Shown here: positions 49,492 to 58,189 of the stretch, in pieces
Numbering within the stretch: the stretch's first letter is position 1
How the letters are laid out: every line of letters starts with the position of its first letter
Origin: Thiohalocapsa marina
GTDB taxonomy: Bacteria; Pseudomonadota; Gammaproteobacteria; Chromatiales; Chromatiaceae
Direction: 5' to 3'
NCBI RefSeq assembly: GCF_008632335.1
Contig: NZ_VWXX01000012.1
Span: 1 to 64,000 of the forward strand
DNA length: 64,000 nt
The notes under the pieces: generated by a model
Told to the model about the DNA's origin: nothing
What the model saw: the letters and a program-made list of their open reading frames with translations, nothing else
Database searches by the model: none
Translations under genes and position numbers: made by a program

Positions 49492-49992
49492 TCAATACAC
49501 CCAAGGCAGAAACTTGCGCACGCGCTGCGCGTAGGCGACATACTCCGGGTGCCGTTCGGTCAGCCAGGCCTCTTCCCGACTGGCCTTGTAGTCGAAGAAC
49601 AGGAAACAGACCGCCAGAAACAGCAGGTGGGACAGGCTCAGATGGTACAGGGTCCAGGCCAGACCAGCGAACAGCAGGCTGGCGTACAGCGGATGCCGGA
49701 CGAGGCCGTAGACCCCGTGCTGCACCAACTGGCTGTGATCCACCGGATAGGGCAGCGGCGTCAGGTAGTCGCGGATATGATGCGAGCCCAGCCCGCCGAA
49801 GACCAGCGCTACCAGGCCCAGCAGCCCTGCGCCCAGCGAGCGCCAGAGCATGGTCGCGTCCATGGCCGCGGCGCCCAGGCCCGGCTGCCACACCGGCAGC
49901 AGAAAAAAGATCGCCATCAGCGCGAATTGCAGCGCCACCAGCCACTCGCCGCGACGGCCCAGGCCGGCGCGTGTGTTTTGCTTGGAAGTCAT
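49492..49992 (-). CDS. Isoprenylcysteine carboxyl methyltransferase-like membrane protein
   Basis: 166 residues with four or five hydrophobic helices. The block LVQHGVYGLVRHPLYASLLFAGLAWTL (near 87-113) is the PEMT/ICMT SAM-binding core (RHPxY), and the C-terminal EEAWLTERHPEYVAYAQRVRKFLPWVY is the family ending. Bacterial members methylate lipids or unknown small molecules. Genes on both sides are in different units. The substrate cannot be inferred. Confidence 0.85.
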   Translation of the reverse strand: MTSKQNTRAGLGRRGEWLVALQFALMAIFFLLPVWQPGLGAAAMDATMLWRSLGAGLLGLVALVFGGLGSHHIRDYLTPLPYPVDHSQLVQHGVYGLVRHPLYASLLFAGLAWTLYHLSLSHLLFLAVCFLFFDYKASREEAWLTERHPEYVAYAQRVRKFLPWVY

Positions 49993-50165
49993 GACAGATT
50001 GGTCCCGGATCAGTTGTTCATGGCGCAGCGCCGTGCAGAAAGTCTGGCGCGGCCGAAGGAAGGTTTGCCTGCGCCGAGTTTATACGGAAGTGCCCGGCCG
50101 TGCCCGCAGGCACGGGATCCAGTCGGGCCGATCCCGCCACAGACCAGGATCAGGAGGCGATGACC

Positions 50166-51047
50166 ATGAACCAGCAACAGGCCCTGGTGACCGGGGCGAG
50201 TTCCGGACTGGGCAAGGCCGTGTCCAGGGCCCTGGCGGCGCGCGGCCTGCGCGTGCTGATGGTGGCCCGGGATGCCGCCCGCGGACGGGCCGCGCAGGAC
50301 GAGATCGTTGCGGCAACGGGCAACCCGGCGGTTGAGCTGCTGTGCTGCGACCTGTCATCACAGGCGCAGATCCGCGATCTGGCCGCCGCGGTGCGCAGCC
50401 GGGTCGACGCACTGCACCTGCTGATCAACAATGCCGGCACCGCCTTTCCGCGCCACGGGCTGACGGCAGATGGCGTCGAGCGCACCCTGGCCGTCAACCA
50501 TCTGGCGCCCTATCTGCTGACCCGGCTGCTGCTCGATCGGCTCCAGGCCGGCGCCCCGGCGCGCATCGTCAATGTTGGCACGCGCATGAACACCGCCATG
50601 GTCCTCGACGACCTGAACTGGCAGCGCCGACCCTATCGCATGATGCAGGCCTACGGTCAGGCCAAGCTCGGCAATATCCACTTCACCCGCGAGCTGGCGC
50701 GTCGGCTCGCCGGCAGCGGCGTCACTGTCAACTGTGTTTTCCCCGGCGTGTTCCGCTCCAACCTGGGCGGCACCGACGGTGCCCAGGGCCTGTTCTGGCG
50801 CGCCGTGGACCGGCTGCTGGGCTGGGCGCTGAAGACCCCGGAGCAGGCCGCCGAGCGCGTGCTGTACCTGCTGATAGCGGATGCAACCGCGGGTCTCAGC
50901 GGCGCCTATATCGGCGACCGGATGCCTATCAAGGCGCCAGCCCAGGCCGATGATGTCACCGCCAATGCACGGCTCTGGGAACTCAGCGCGGAGATGGTCG
51001 GCCTGCCTGTGGATACCGGGATTCACCGAACCGTTCCAGGATCGTAA
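50166..51047 (+). CDS. Short-chain dehydrogenase/reductase
   Basis: 293 residues. The dinucleotide-binding TGASSGLGKAV is at about 9-19, NNAGTAF near 90 and the catalytic YGQAK (Tyr-x3-Lys) near 165. It resembles the retinol/protochlorophyllide type SDRs by the NHLAPYLLTRLLLDRL helix. ATG 50166 has AGGAGG eight bases upstream and is preferred to 50160. It may be the first gene of the acyl-CoA/acyl-phosphate cluster (114 bp to the next gene) or may stand alone. Confidence 0.88.
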   Translation: MNQQQALVTGASSGLGKAVSRALAARGLRVLMVARDAARGRAAQDEIVAATGNPAVELLCCDLSSQAQIRDLAAAVRSRVDALHLLINNAGTAFPRHGLTADGVERTLAVNHLAPYLLTRLLLDRLQAGAPARIVNVGTRMNTAMVLDDLNWQRRPYRMMQAYGQAKLGNIHFTRELARRLAGSGVTVNCVFPGVFRSNLGGTDGAQGLFWRAVDRLLGWALKTPEQAAERVLYLLIADATAGLSGAYIGDRMPIKAPAQADDVTANARLWELSAEMVGLPVDTGIHRTVPGS

Positions 51048-51161
51048 CTGTGCCGTCACAGCGCCCGCGTAGACTATTGTGCAATGCAACAAAACGCGGG
51101 CGGTTCGAGGTCCTGGACGGGGCCGCTGCCCCCGATCGGCCCGCTGCCGGTGGAGTTCCCC

Positions 51162-52592
51162 ATGGCGACCTTCCTCGAAAACAGGACCTTCGACGAGATC
51201 CGGGTCGGACAGACTGCCGAACTGCAGCGGACCCTGACGCGGGACGACGTCGCGCTGTTCAGCAAGGTCTCGGGTGATCTCAATCCCATCCACATGGACG
51301 AGGCCTATGCCCGTGCCCATGGCGCCCAGGGTGTGGTCGGGCACAGCCTCTGGGCCACCGGCCTGATCTCCAGCCTGCTGGCCAATGTCCTGCCCGGCCC
51401 GGGCACCGTCTATCGCAACCAGGACGCGGTTTTCCACCGTCAGGTGGCCCTGGGCGACAGCCTGACGGCGCGGGTGTGGGTGGTGGAGAAAGAGCCTCAG
51501 AACCTGGTGCTGCTGCGCTGCGAGGTGGTCAATCAGCGCGGCGAACCGGTCATGACCGGGCGCGCCGTGGTGGTGGCGCCGACGGAGAAGCTGCGCATCG
51601 AGGCGGCTGCGGCGGCGAAGGTCACGGTGCGCCACCACGACAGCTTCAACGCGCTGTTCGACAAGGTGGCGCCGCTGCCGCCGATCCCGACCGCCGTCGT
51701 GCATCCGGTGGACCAGGTCTCCCTGGCGGGGGCCATGGAGGCCGCCGAAAGCACCTTCGTCGAGCCCATCCTGATCGGCCCCGCATGCCGCATCCGCGCG
51801 GTCGCCGAGCAGGCGGGCATCGATCTGGCCGGGACGGAGATCATCGATGTCGAGCACAGCCATGCCGCTGCCGAGCGTGCCGTGGCCCTGGTGCGCGAGG
51901 GGCGCGCCGAGATCCTGATGAAGGGCAGCCTGCACACCGACGAGGTCCTGGGCGCGGTGTTGCACAAGGCCAGCGGCATCCGCACGGAACGGCGCATCAG
52001 CCACATCTTCGTCATGGACGTGCCCACCTATCCGCGCCTGCTGCTGGTGTCGGATGCCGCGGTGAACATCGACCCGGATCTGGATGCAAAGCGCGACATC
52101 TGTCAGAACGCCATCGATCTGGCGCACACCCTGGGCATCGCGCAACCCAGGGTCGCCGTGCTGTCCGCCGTCGAGACCATTCGGCCCAGGATCCAGTCGA
52201 CCCTGGATGCGGCCGCGCTGTGCAAGATGGCGGACCGCGGGCAAATCGTCGGCGGCATCCTCGACGGCCCCCTGGCCCTGGACAACGCCATCAACCTGGA
52301 GGCGGCCCGCATCAAGAAGATCAGCTCCGAGGTGGCCGGCGTCGCCGATGTGCTCATTGCGCCCGATCTCGAGGCCGGCAACATCCTGGCCAAGCAGCTG
52401 ATCTTTCTGGCCAATGCCGAGGCCGCCGGCATCGTCCTGGGCGCCCGCGTGCCCATCGTGCTGACCTCCCGCGCCGACAGCGTGCGCACGCGCCGGGCCT
52501 CGGCGGCCACCGCAGTGCTGCATGCCCACGCCTTGCGTCAAGGCGCGCCGGTCGCCGACATGGCCATCGAAGCGGCCCCGGAAACGGCCTGA
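51162..52592 (+). CDS. Bifunctional enoyl-CoA hydratase (MaoC) / phosphate acyltransferase
   Basis: 476 residues. The N-terminal half (about 1-140) is a MaoC hot-dog domain with the hydratase pair Asp and His in SGDLNPIHMDEAYA, the pattern of (R)-specific enoyl-CoA hydratases such as PhaJ. The C-terminal half (about 165-470) is a phosphate acetyl/butyryl-transferase (LMKGSLHTDEVLGAVL, RRISHIFVMDVPTY, VSDAAVNIDPDL, IVGGILDGPLALDNA). The single chain can thus hydrate an enoyl-CoA and convert an acyl-CoA to acyl phosphate. ATG at 51162 has GGAG eight bases upstream. It heads the tight part of the cluster with acetate kinase, 91 bp downstream. Confidence 0.92.
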   Translation: MATFLENRTFDEIRVGQTAELQRTLTRDDVALFSKVSGDLNPIHMDEAYARAHGAQGVVGHSLWATGLISSLLANVLPGPGTVYRNQDAVFHRQVALGDSLTARVWVVEKEPQNLVLLRCEVVNQRGEPVMTGRAVVVAPTEKLRIEAAAAAKVTVRHHDSFNALFDKVAPLPPIPTAVVHPVDQVSLAGAMEAAESTFVEPILIGPACRIRAVAEQAGIDLAGTEIIDVEHSHAAAERAVALVREGRAEILMKGSLHTDEVLGAVLHKASGIRTERRISHIFVMDVPTYPRLLLVSDAAVNIDPDLDAKRDICQNAIDLAHTLGIAQPRVAVLSAVETIRPRIQSTLDAAALCKMADRGQIVGGILDGPLALDNAINLEAARIKKISSEVAGVADVLIAPDLEAGNILAKQLIFLANAEAAGIVLGARVPIVLTSRADSVRTRRASAATAVLHAHALRQGAPVADMAIEAAPETA

Positions 52593-52612
52593 CTCCCGTC
52601 ATTCGGCCCACC

Positions 52613-52672
52613 GTCAGGCCCGCCACGAGCCCCGCCACGAGCTCCACCGTCAGCCCCACCACTAGCCGCACC
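52613..52672. repeat. 12-bp tandem repeat, five degenerate units
   Basis: Five 12-mers of the type GTCAGCCCCACC/ACGAGCCCCGCC, ending 11 bp before the ackA start, in the gap between the MaoC-acyltransferase gene and ackA. No ribosome site is evident in the remaining 11 bp. Confidence 0.75.
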
Positions 52673-52683
52673 AGACGCGTGCC

Positions 52684-53874
52684 ATGAGCGAGCAGATCCT
52701 GACACTCAATGCCGGTTCATCCAGCATCAAGTTCGCCCTCTATCGCGTGCTGGCGGACGACCTGGAACTGACCCTGCGCGGACAGGTCGAGGGCATCGGC
52801 TCGAATCCGCATTTCGTCGCCAGCGCCGCCGACGGCGCGCTGCTCGCGGAGGCCTATCGCGAACCCGCTCCCCCCGGCGCCGGCCACGGTCGGGCGTTCA
52901 GACAGATCTGGGACTGGCTCGGCCAGCAGGCCGGCAGCGACCGGATCCTGGCCATCGGCCACCGGGTCGCCCACGGCGGCGAGGCTTATGCCGAGCCGGT
53001 GCGCATCGACGACCCGGTCCTGCAGACCCTCACCCGCCTGATACCACTGGTGCCGCTGCACCAGCCGCATAACCTGTCGGCAATCCGGCTGGTGGCCGCG
53101 GAGCACCCCGATCTGCCCCAGGTGGCCTGCTTCGACACCGGCTTCCACCAGGGACGGCCTCGGATCAGCGAACAGTTTGCGCTGCCGAGGTCGTTGCTCG
53201 ACCGCGGTCTGAAGCGCTATGGCTTCCATGGATTGTCCTACGCCTTCATCGTGCGTCGCCTGCGCGAACTGGCGCCAGAGATTGCCGATGGCCGCGTCGT
53301 CATCGCCCATCTCGGCAGCGGCTGCAGCATGACCGCGCTCCGCGAGGGGCGCAGCGTCGAGACCACCATGGGCTTCTCGGCCCTGGACGGCGTGCCCATG
53401 GGGACCCGCCCGGGCCTGCTGGACCCGGGCGTGCTGCTGTACCTGATGCGCGAGGACGGGCTCGGGGTGAATGAACTGGAGCGGCTGCTCTACAAGGAAT
53501 CCGGCCTGCTCGGCCTATCCGGGGTCAGCAATGACCTGCGCGACCTGCATCGCAGCGATGATCCGCGCGCCGCCGAGGCCATCGACTACTTCGTCTACCG
53601 CATCGGCCAGACCCTGGGCGCGCTCTGTGCGGCCATCGGCGGCCTGGATGCGCTGGTGTTCACTGCGGGTGTGGGCGAGAACGATGCCGAGGTGCGGGCG
53701 CGGGTCTGCCGCGATGCCGCCTGGCTCGGCATCGATCTCGATGCCGAGGCCAACCGCGTCGGCGCCAGCTGCATCAGCCCGGCGTCCAAGACGCCCTCGG
53801 TCTGGGTCATCCCGACCGACGAGGAGCGCATGATCGCCATGCAGACCCTGCGCGTCGTGCGCGAGACGTCCTGA
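52684..53874 (+). CDS. ackA: Acetate kinase
   Basis: 396 residues. It makes ATP from acyl phosphate and ADP. Family signatures: LTLNAGSSSIKFALY (N-terminal), CFDTGFH, RYGFHGLSY, AHLGSGCSM, ETTMGFSALDGVPMGTRPG and DALVFTAGVGENDAEVR. Butyrate kinase would differ in the last block, so acetate kinase is the best name, though a wider range of acyl phosphates is possible. Neighbours supply acyl phosphate (MaoC-acyltransferase) and dispose of enoyl groups (FabI-like). Confidence 0.96.
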   Translation: MSEQILTLNAGSSSIKFALYRVLADDLELTLRGQVEGIGSNPHFVASAADGALLAEAYREPAPPGAGHGRAFRQIWDWLGQQAGSDRILAIGHRVAHGGEAYAEPVRIDDPVLQTLTRLIPLVPLHQPHNLSAIRLVAAEHPDLPQVACFDTGFHQGRPRISEQFALPRSLLDRGLKRYGFHGLSYAFIVRRLRELAPEIADGRVVIAHLGSGCSMTALREGRSVETTMGFSALDGVPMGTRPGLLDPGVLLYLMREDGLGVNELERLLYKESGLLGLSGVSNDLRDLHRSDDPRAAEAIDYFVYRIGQTLGALCAAIGGLDALVFTAGVGENDAEVRARVCRDAAWLGIDLDAEANRVGASCISPASKTPSVWVIPTDEERMIAMQTLRVVRETS

Positions 53875-53936
53875 GCCACTGATCGAATACCCCACTTCAA
53901 AACCACCCAACGAGCCCCGTTTCTGCCGAGGACTGC

Positions 53937-54719
53937 ATGATGCTGGACCAGGACTATTTCACGCTCGCGGGCAAGCGCGGTCTGATCCTTGGGATCGCCA
54001 ACGAGCACTCCATTGCCTACGGCTGCGCCCGCGCCTTCCGCGCGCTCGGTGCCGAACTGGCCGTCACCTATCTCAACGACAAGGCCAGGCCCTATGTCGA
54101 GCCCTGTGCCCAGGCCGTCGGGGCCGAGCTGTTCCTGCCCTGCGACGTGACCCGGGAGGGTGAACTGGAGGCGGTGTTCGAGGCCATCGACCAGCGCTGG
54201 GGGCGGCTGGACTTCGCCGTGCATTCCATCGCCTTCGCACCCAAGGAGGTGCTGCATGGTCGCCTGACCGACAGCTCCGCCAGCGGCTTCGGTGTCGCCG
54301 TGGATGTCTCGGCGCATTCCTTCCTGCGCATGGCGCGGCTGGCCGAGCCGCTGATGCATGAGGGCGGCTCGCTGTTCGCGATGAGCTTCTACGGGGCCGA
54401 GAAGGTGATCCGGACCTACAACCTGATGGGGCCAGTCAAGGCGGTGCTGGAGTCTTCGGTGCGCTACGTGGCCGACGAGCTGGGTCCCAAGGGCATCCGT
54501 GCCTACGCCCTGTCGCCGGGGCCGCTGGCGACCCGGGCCGCCTCGGGGCTGAAGGACTTCGACGCGCTGATGGCGCAGGCCGCGGAGCGGGCGCCGCTGG
54601 GCCGGCTGGCGACCATCGACGATGTCGGCGCCCTGGCCGCGATGCTGGCAACCCGCACCGGGACCATGCTGACCGGGCAGACCTTGTACTGCGATGGCGG
54701 TTATCACATCAAGGCCTGA
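53937..54719 (+). CDS. fabI: FabI-like enoyl-[acyl-carrier-protein] reductase (NADH)
   Basis: 260 residues. The SDR-type nucleotide site is the FabI form GLILGIANEHSIAYG. The catalytic pair is in FYGAEKVIRTYNLMGPVKAVLE, where Tyr and Lys are six residues apart (FabI spacing). SPGPLATRAASGL and GQTLYCDGGYHI match the family ends. It reduces enoyl thioesters. In this cluster it may serve enoyl-CoA rather than fatty-acid synthesis, since fab genes are absent. It starts 62 bp after ackA. A second housekeeping FabI elsewhere is likely but unseen. Confidence 0.93.
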   Translation: MMLDQDYFTLAGKRGLILGIANEHSIAYGCARAFRALGAELAVTYLNDKARPYVEPCAQAVGAELFLPCDVTREGELEAVFEAIDQRWGRLDFAVHSIAFAPKEVLHGRLTDSSASGFGVAVDVSAHSFLRMARLAEPLMHEGGSLFAMSFYGAEKVIRTYNLMGPVKAVLESSVRYVADELGPKGIRAYALSPGPLATRAASGLKDFDALMAQAAERAPLGRLATIDDVGALAAMLATRTGTMLTGQTLYCDGGYHIKA

Positions 54720-54757
54720 GCTGGCCTAGTCACACACCCGATTGCTGGAGGCTACCC

Positions 54758-57148
54758 ATGTTCGACCTGGCCAAACTCGCGTCGCCGATCGAGATCACCA
54801 GTTTCGACGGCTGGCCCGGCGCATTCAGAAGCGCCTTTTCCGGGGCCTTGCCCGATGCCTTGTCGGGCAGCGCCGACGAGCACCAGCAGTATGCCCGCGA
54901 TCTCGGCGACCTGCTGCAGACGCATGCCGGTCGTGCGCTGGAGACCGCCCAGAGCAACACCAGTCGCAACCTGCAGACCTGGCAGCAGGTGGCCGCGGCC
55001 ATGGCCACGCCGGCGCTGCTGCAGCACTGGCTGGATTATCTCAGGGATGGCGCCGATCGCTCGGTGCTCTACGCGGATGCCCTGCGTCAGTGTGGCAATC
55101 ACTTCGTCGAACATGAGGAAGGGAGCGACGAGACCGTCTTGAGCTGGGCGCACGAGACCGTCATCGACGGCCATACGCTGCCGCGGCCGGTGAACTACTC
55201 GCTGGTGCGCATCGTGCCGCCGGAGGGCATGCCGGTGCGCGAGGACGGGCGGCCCTACATCATCATCGACCCGCGCGCCGGTCATGGCTCGGGCATCGGC
55301 GGGTTCAAGGACGAGAGCCAGGTCGGTGCCGCCATGCATGGCGGGCATCCGACCTACTTCGTCACCTTCAGTCGTCTGCCGGTCCCTGGCCAGACGCTGG
55401 CCGACGTGACCGCGGCCGAAGCCGAGTTCGTCCGCGAGGTCCGCCGCCGCCACCCGGACTCGCCGAAGCCCATCGTCATCGGCAACTGTCAGGGCGGCTG
55501 GGGTGCCATGCTGCTGGCGGCGACCAACCCGGACATCACCGGCCCGGTGGTGGCCAACGGCGCGCCGCTGTCGTACTGGGCCGGGCAGAAGGGCAAGAAC
55601 CCGATGCGCTACCTCGGCGGTCTGGTCGGCGGCGCCACCTCGGTCCACCTGCTGTCGGACCTGGGCAACGGCGCCTTCGACGGTGCCAACCTGGTGTTCA
55701 ATTTCGAGCGCCTCTCGCCAAGCAATACCTGGTGGGCGAAGTACTACAACCTCTGGGATCGCATCGATACCGAGGTGCCGCGCTTCGTCGGTTTCGAGCG
55801 CTGGTGGAGCAGCTTCTATTTCATGACGCCGGCGGAGATCGCCTGGATCGTCGAGAACCTGTTCGTCGGCAATCGCCTGGGGCGTGGCAGGGCCTTGCTG
55901 AACGAGCGCACCCATCTGGACCTGCGCGATGTCAACTCGCCGATCATCGTCTTCGCCTCCCATGGCGACAACATCACGCCACCGCAGCAGGCCCTGGGCT
56001 GGATCGCCGATCACTACACCGATGTCGACGAGATCCGCGCCCGCGGCCAGCGCATCCTCTACACCCTGCACGAGAGTGTCGGCCATCTGGGCATCTTCGT
56101 CTCCTCATCAGTGGCGAAGCGGGAGCACGGCCAGATCGTCTCCACCCTGAAGGCGATCGAGGCGCTCCGGCCCGGTCTCTACGAGATGGTGATCACCGAC
56201 GAGAAGGGCGAGGGGGTCGACAAGATCTTCCACGTCGCCTTCGCCGAGCGCAGCATCGAGCAGATGATGGAGCAGGCTGGTGGCACCGATTCGGACCGGC
56301 CCTTCGCCACCGTCGCCCGCTTTTCGGAACTGGGCGCCGAGCTCTATGACCTGACCCTGCGGCCCTTCGTGCGCGCCGCGGTCAATCAGGCCAGCGCGGA
56401 CCTGATGGCCAATGCCAGCCCCATGCGCATGCAGCGCTGGCTGCAGAGCGACCGCAACCCCCTGATGCAGGGAGTGGCGCCCCTGGCCGAGCAGGTGCGC
56501 CAGAACCGGCAGGCGGTCTCCGCCGACAACCCGTTTCGACAGATGGAACGGTTTGGCGCCGGTCTGGTCACCCAGTGGTGGGACGGGGTGCGCGATCTGC
56601 AGAACGCCGTGATCGAATGGAACTTCCATCTGCTCTGGGGCGCGCCGGCCACCCAGGCCCTGGGCGAGCGCATGGGTGGCGTGGTCAGCAAGGCCGAGCC
56701 CAAGGAAGACCTGCGTACGCTGGCCACGGTGCAGGACGCGCTCGACCGCATCGACCAGGGCGGTTTCGAGGACGGCGTGATCCGGATGCTGATCTTCATT
56801 GCCCACTCGCGCAAGGAGGTGCGCCGCTCGCGGCTGGAGCGCTCCAACCAGATGCTCATGTCCACCGAGCCCTTTGCCAGCATGAAGCCCAAGGCGCGCG
56901 CCCGGATGATCCACAAGGAGAGCCTGATCGTGGGCTACGAGCCGGAGGCGGCCATGCAGGCGCTGCCGACGCTGATCGGGGACGAGGCGGACCGGCGCCG
57001 GGCAATGGCGCTGTGCGAGTGCATCGCCGGACCCCGCGAGGAGATGTGCGCCCAGACCGTGCTCATGTTGGGCCAGCTGGCACAAGTGCTGGAACTGGAC
57101 GCCTGGGACGGGGGCGACGACGGGGCCGTCGTGCGCAAGGTGGCGTGA
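54758..57148 (+). CDS. DUF3141 protein, alpha/beta-hydrolase fold with PHA-synthase-like nucleophile
   Basis: 796 residues, the usual DUF3141 length. The N-terminal half is an alpha/beta hydrolase: GNCQGGWGAML (near residue 246), a Gly-x-Cys-x-Gly-Gly nucleophile elbow as in PHA synthases, then FASHGDNITPPQQALGW (Asp) and ESVGHLGIFVSS (His). The residues around Asp and His are like PhaC's DHIxPW and GGHI blocks. The C-terminal half (about 470-790) is helical and without known motifs. Function is not established; related proteins are sometimes labelled as poly(3-hydroxyalkanoate) synthetase-like. It begins 38 bp after the FabI-like gene and 9 bp before the hydrolase gene. Confidence 0.9.
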   Translation: MFDLAKLASPIEITSFDGWPGAFRSAFSGALPDALSGSADEHQQYARDLGDLLQTHAGRALETAQSNTSRNLQTWQQVAAAMATPALLQHWLDYLRDGADRSVLYADALRQCGNHFVEHEEGSDETVLSWAHETVIDGHTLPRPVNYSLVRIVPPEGMPVREDGRPYIIIDPRAGHGSGIGGFKDESQVGAAMHGGHPTYFVTFSRLPVPGQTLADVTAAEAEFVREVRRRHPDSPKPIVIGNCQGGWGAMLLAATNPDITGPVVANGAPLSYWAGQKGKNPMRYLGGLVGGATSVHLLSDLGNGAFDGANLVFNFERLSPSNTWWAKYYNLWDRIDTEVPRFVGFERWWSSFYFMTPAEIAWIVENLFVGNRLGRGRALLNERTHLDLRDVNSPIIVFASHGDNITPPQQALGWIADHYTDVDEIRARGQRILYTLHESVGHLGIFVSSSVAKREHGQIVSTLKAIEALRPGLYEMVITDEKGEGVDKIFHVAFAERSIEQMMEQAGGTDSDRPFATVARFSELGAELYDLTLRPFVRAAVNQASADLMANASPMRMQRWLQSDRNPLMQGVAPLAEQVRQNRQAVSADNPFRQMERFGAGLVTQWWDGVRDLQNAVIEWNFHLLWGAPATQALGERMGGVVSKAEPKEDLRTLATVQDALDRIDQGGFEDGVIRMLIFIAHSRKEVRRSRLERSNQMLMSTEPFASMKPKARARMIHKESLIVGYEPEAAMQALPTLIGDEADRRRAMALCECIAGPREEMCAQTVLMLGQLAQVLELDAWDGGDDGAVVRKVA

Positions 57149-57157
57149 GGCGCGGGC

Positions 57158-58132
57158 ATGACGCTTGAGCGGGATGCGGCCATCTCGGAATCGTTCCCGG
57201 CGTCCATGCCGGAACCGTTGCGAGACTGGCTGCGGGTGCTGCGGTCCGCGAAGCAGAAGGCGCGTGTCCACGGTTATCGGCGCACGGTAACCAATGCCCG
57301 CGAATCCTGGGAACTGGCCACGCGGCGGTTCCTGACGGAGGTGCCGGAACTGCCCCAGGTGCGCGACGAGATCATCCCCGGGCCGGACTACCGGGTTCCG
57401 GTCCGGGTCTATCACCCGCAGCCGGACGAGGCGCTGCCGGTGCTGCTGTTCGTGCATGGCGGCGGTCATGTGGCCGGCGGGGTCAGCCTGTACGACCCCA
57501 TTGCGCGGAAACTGGCCCTGGCCGCCCGGCGGATCGTCGTTGCCATCGACTACCGGCTGGCCCCGGAGTGTCCCTATCCGGCCCAGCTGAAGGACACCCT
57601 GGCCAGCGCCAAGCGGGTGTTTCCGCTGCTGCAGCGTCTCGGCCTCGTCTACCAGCCGCGTCTGGCCTTGGTCGGCGACAGCGCCGGCGGGGCGCTGTGC
57701 GCAACGGTGTCGCACCTGGCGCAGTTCGAGCCGGGCATGCACATCGAACGTCAGATACTGATCTATCCCAGCCTCGACTACACCCTGTCCCAGCCCTCGG
57801 TGATGGAGCACGCCGAGGGCTATCTGCTCGAGCGCGAGCGCATTCTCTGGATGTTCGACGCGTATCTGCAGAACGCAGAGAACCGTCGCGCCATCTCGCC
57901 CCTGTTCATGGAACTGACGCCGGACTATCCGCCGACGCTTGTGCTGACCTGCGAGCTCTGTCCGTTGCGGGACGAGGGCAGCGTCTATGTGCAGCGCCTG
58001 CGCGAGGCCGGCATCGAGGCCGAACACCACTGCCTGTCTGGCATGATCCACGGGTTTCTCAACCTCGAGGGCCTGGCCCCCCTGGCCTGCCGACAGACCT
58101 ATGCGGCCGTCGGCGCCTTCCTCGGCCGATGA
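57158..58132 (+). CDS. Alpha/beta hydrolase, HSL-type esterase
   Basis: 324 residues. The hormone-sensitive-lipase motif HGGGHVAGG (oxyanion hole) is near residue 100, nucleophile GDSAGGALC near 174, Asp in PLRDEGSVYV and His in MIHGFLNL. A cytoplasmic carboxylesterase: no signal peptide. It is 9 bp downstream of the DUF3141 gene and 57 bp before the CoA-transferase gene, so it is part of the same operon. A role in hydrolysing an (oligo)ester of the pathway is possible. Confidence 0.9.
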   Translation: MTLERDAAISESFPASMPEPLRDWLRVLRSAKQKARVHGYRRTVTNARESWELATRRFLTEVPELPQVRDEIIPGPDYRVPVRVYHPQPDEALPVLLFVHGGGHVAGGVSLYDPIARKLALAARRIVVAIDYRLAPECPYPAQLKDTLASAKRVFPLLQRLGLVYQPRLALVGDSAGGALCATVSHLAQFEPGMHIERQILIYPSLDYTLSQPSVMEHAEGYLLERERILWMFDAYLQNAENRRAISPLFMELTPDYPPTLVLTCELCPLRDEGSVYVQRLREAGIEAEHHCLSGMIHGFLNLEGLAPLACRQTYAAVGAFLGR

Positions 58133-58189
58133 GGCGACAGACTCGACGACGATGAAACTTTGACGCAGCGCATGAAGCAAGGGTCCAGC

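Noticed and set aside
50358-52541. A 727-codon minus-strand frame opposite the SDR and MaoC-acyltransferase genes
   Set aside because: Crosses two well-supported genes; composition typical of a shadow.
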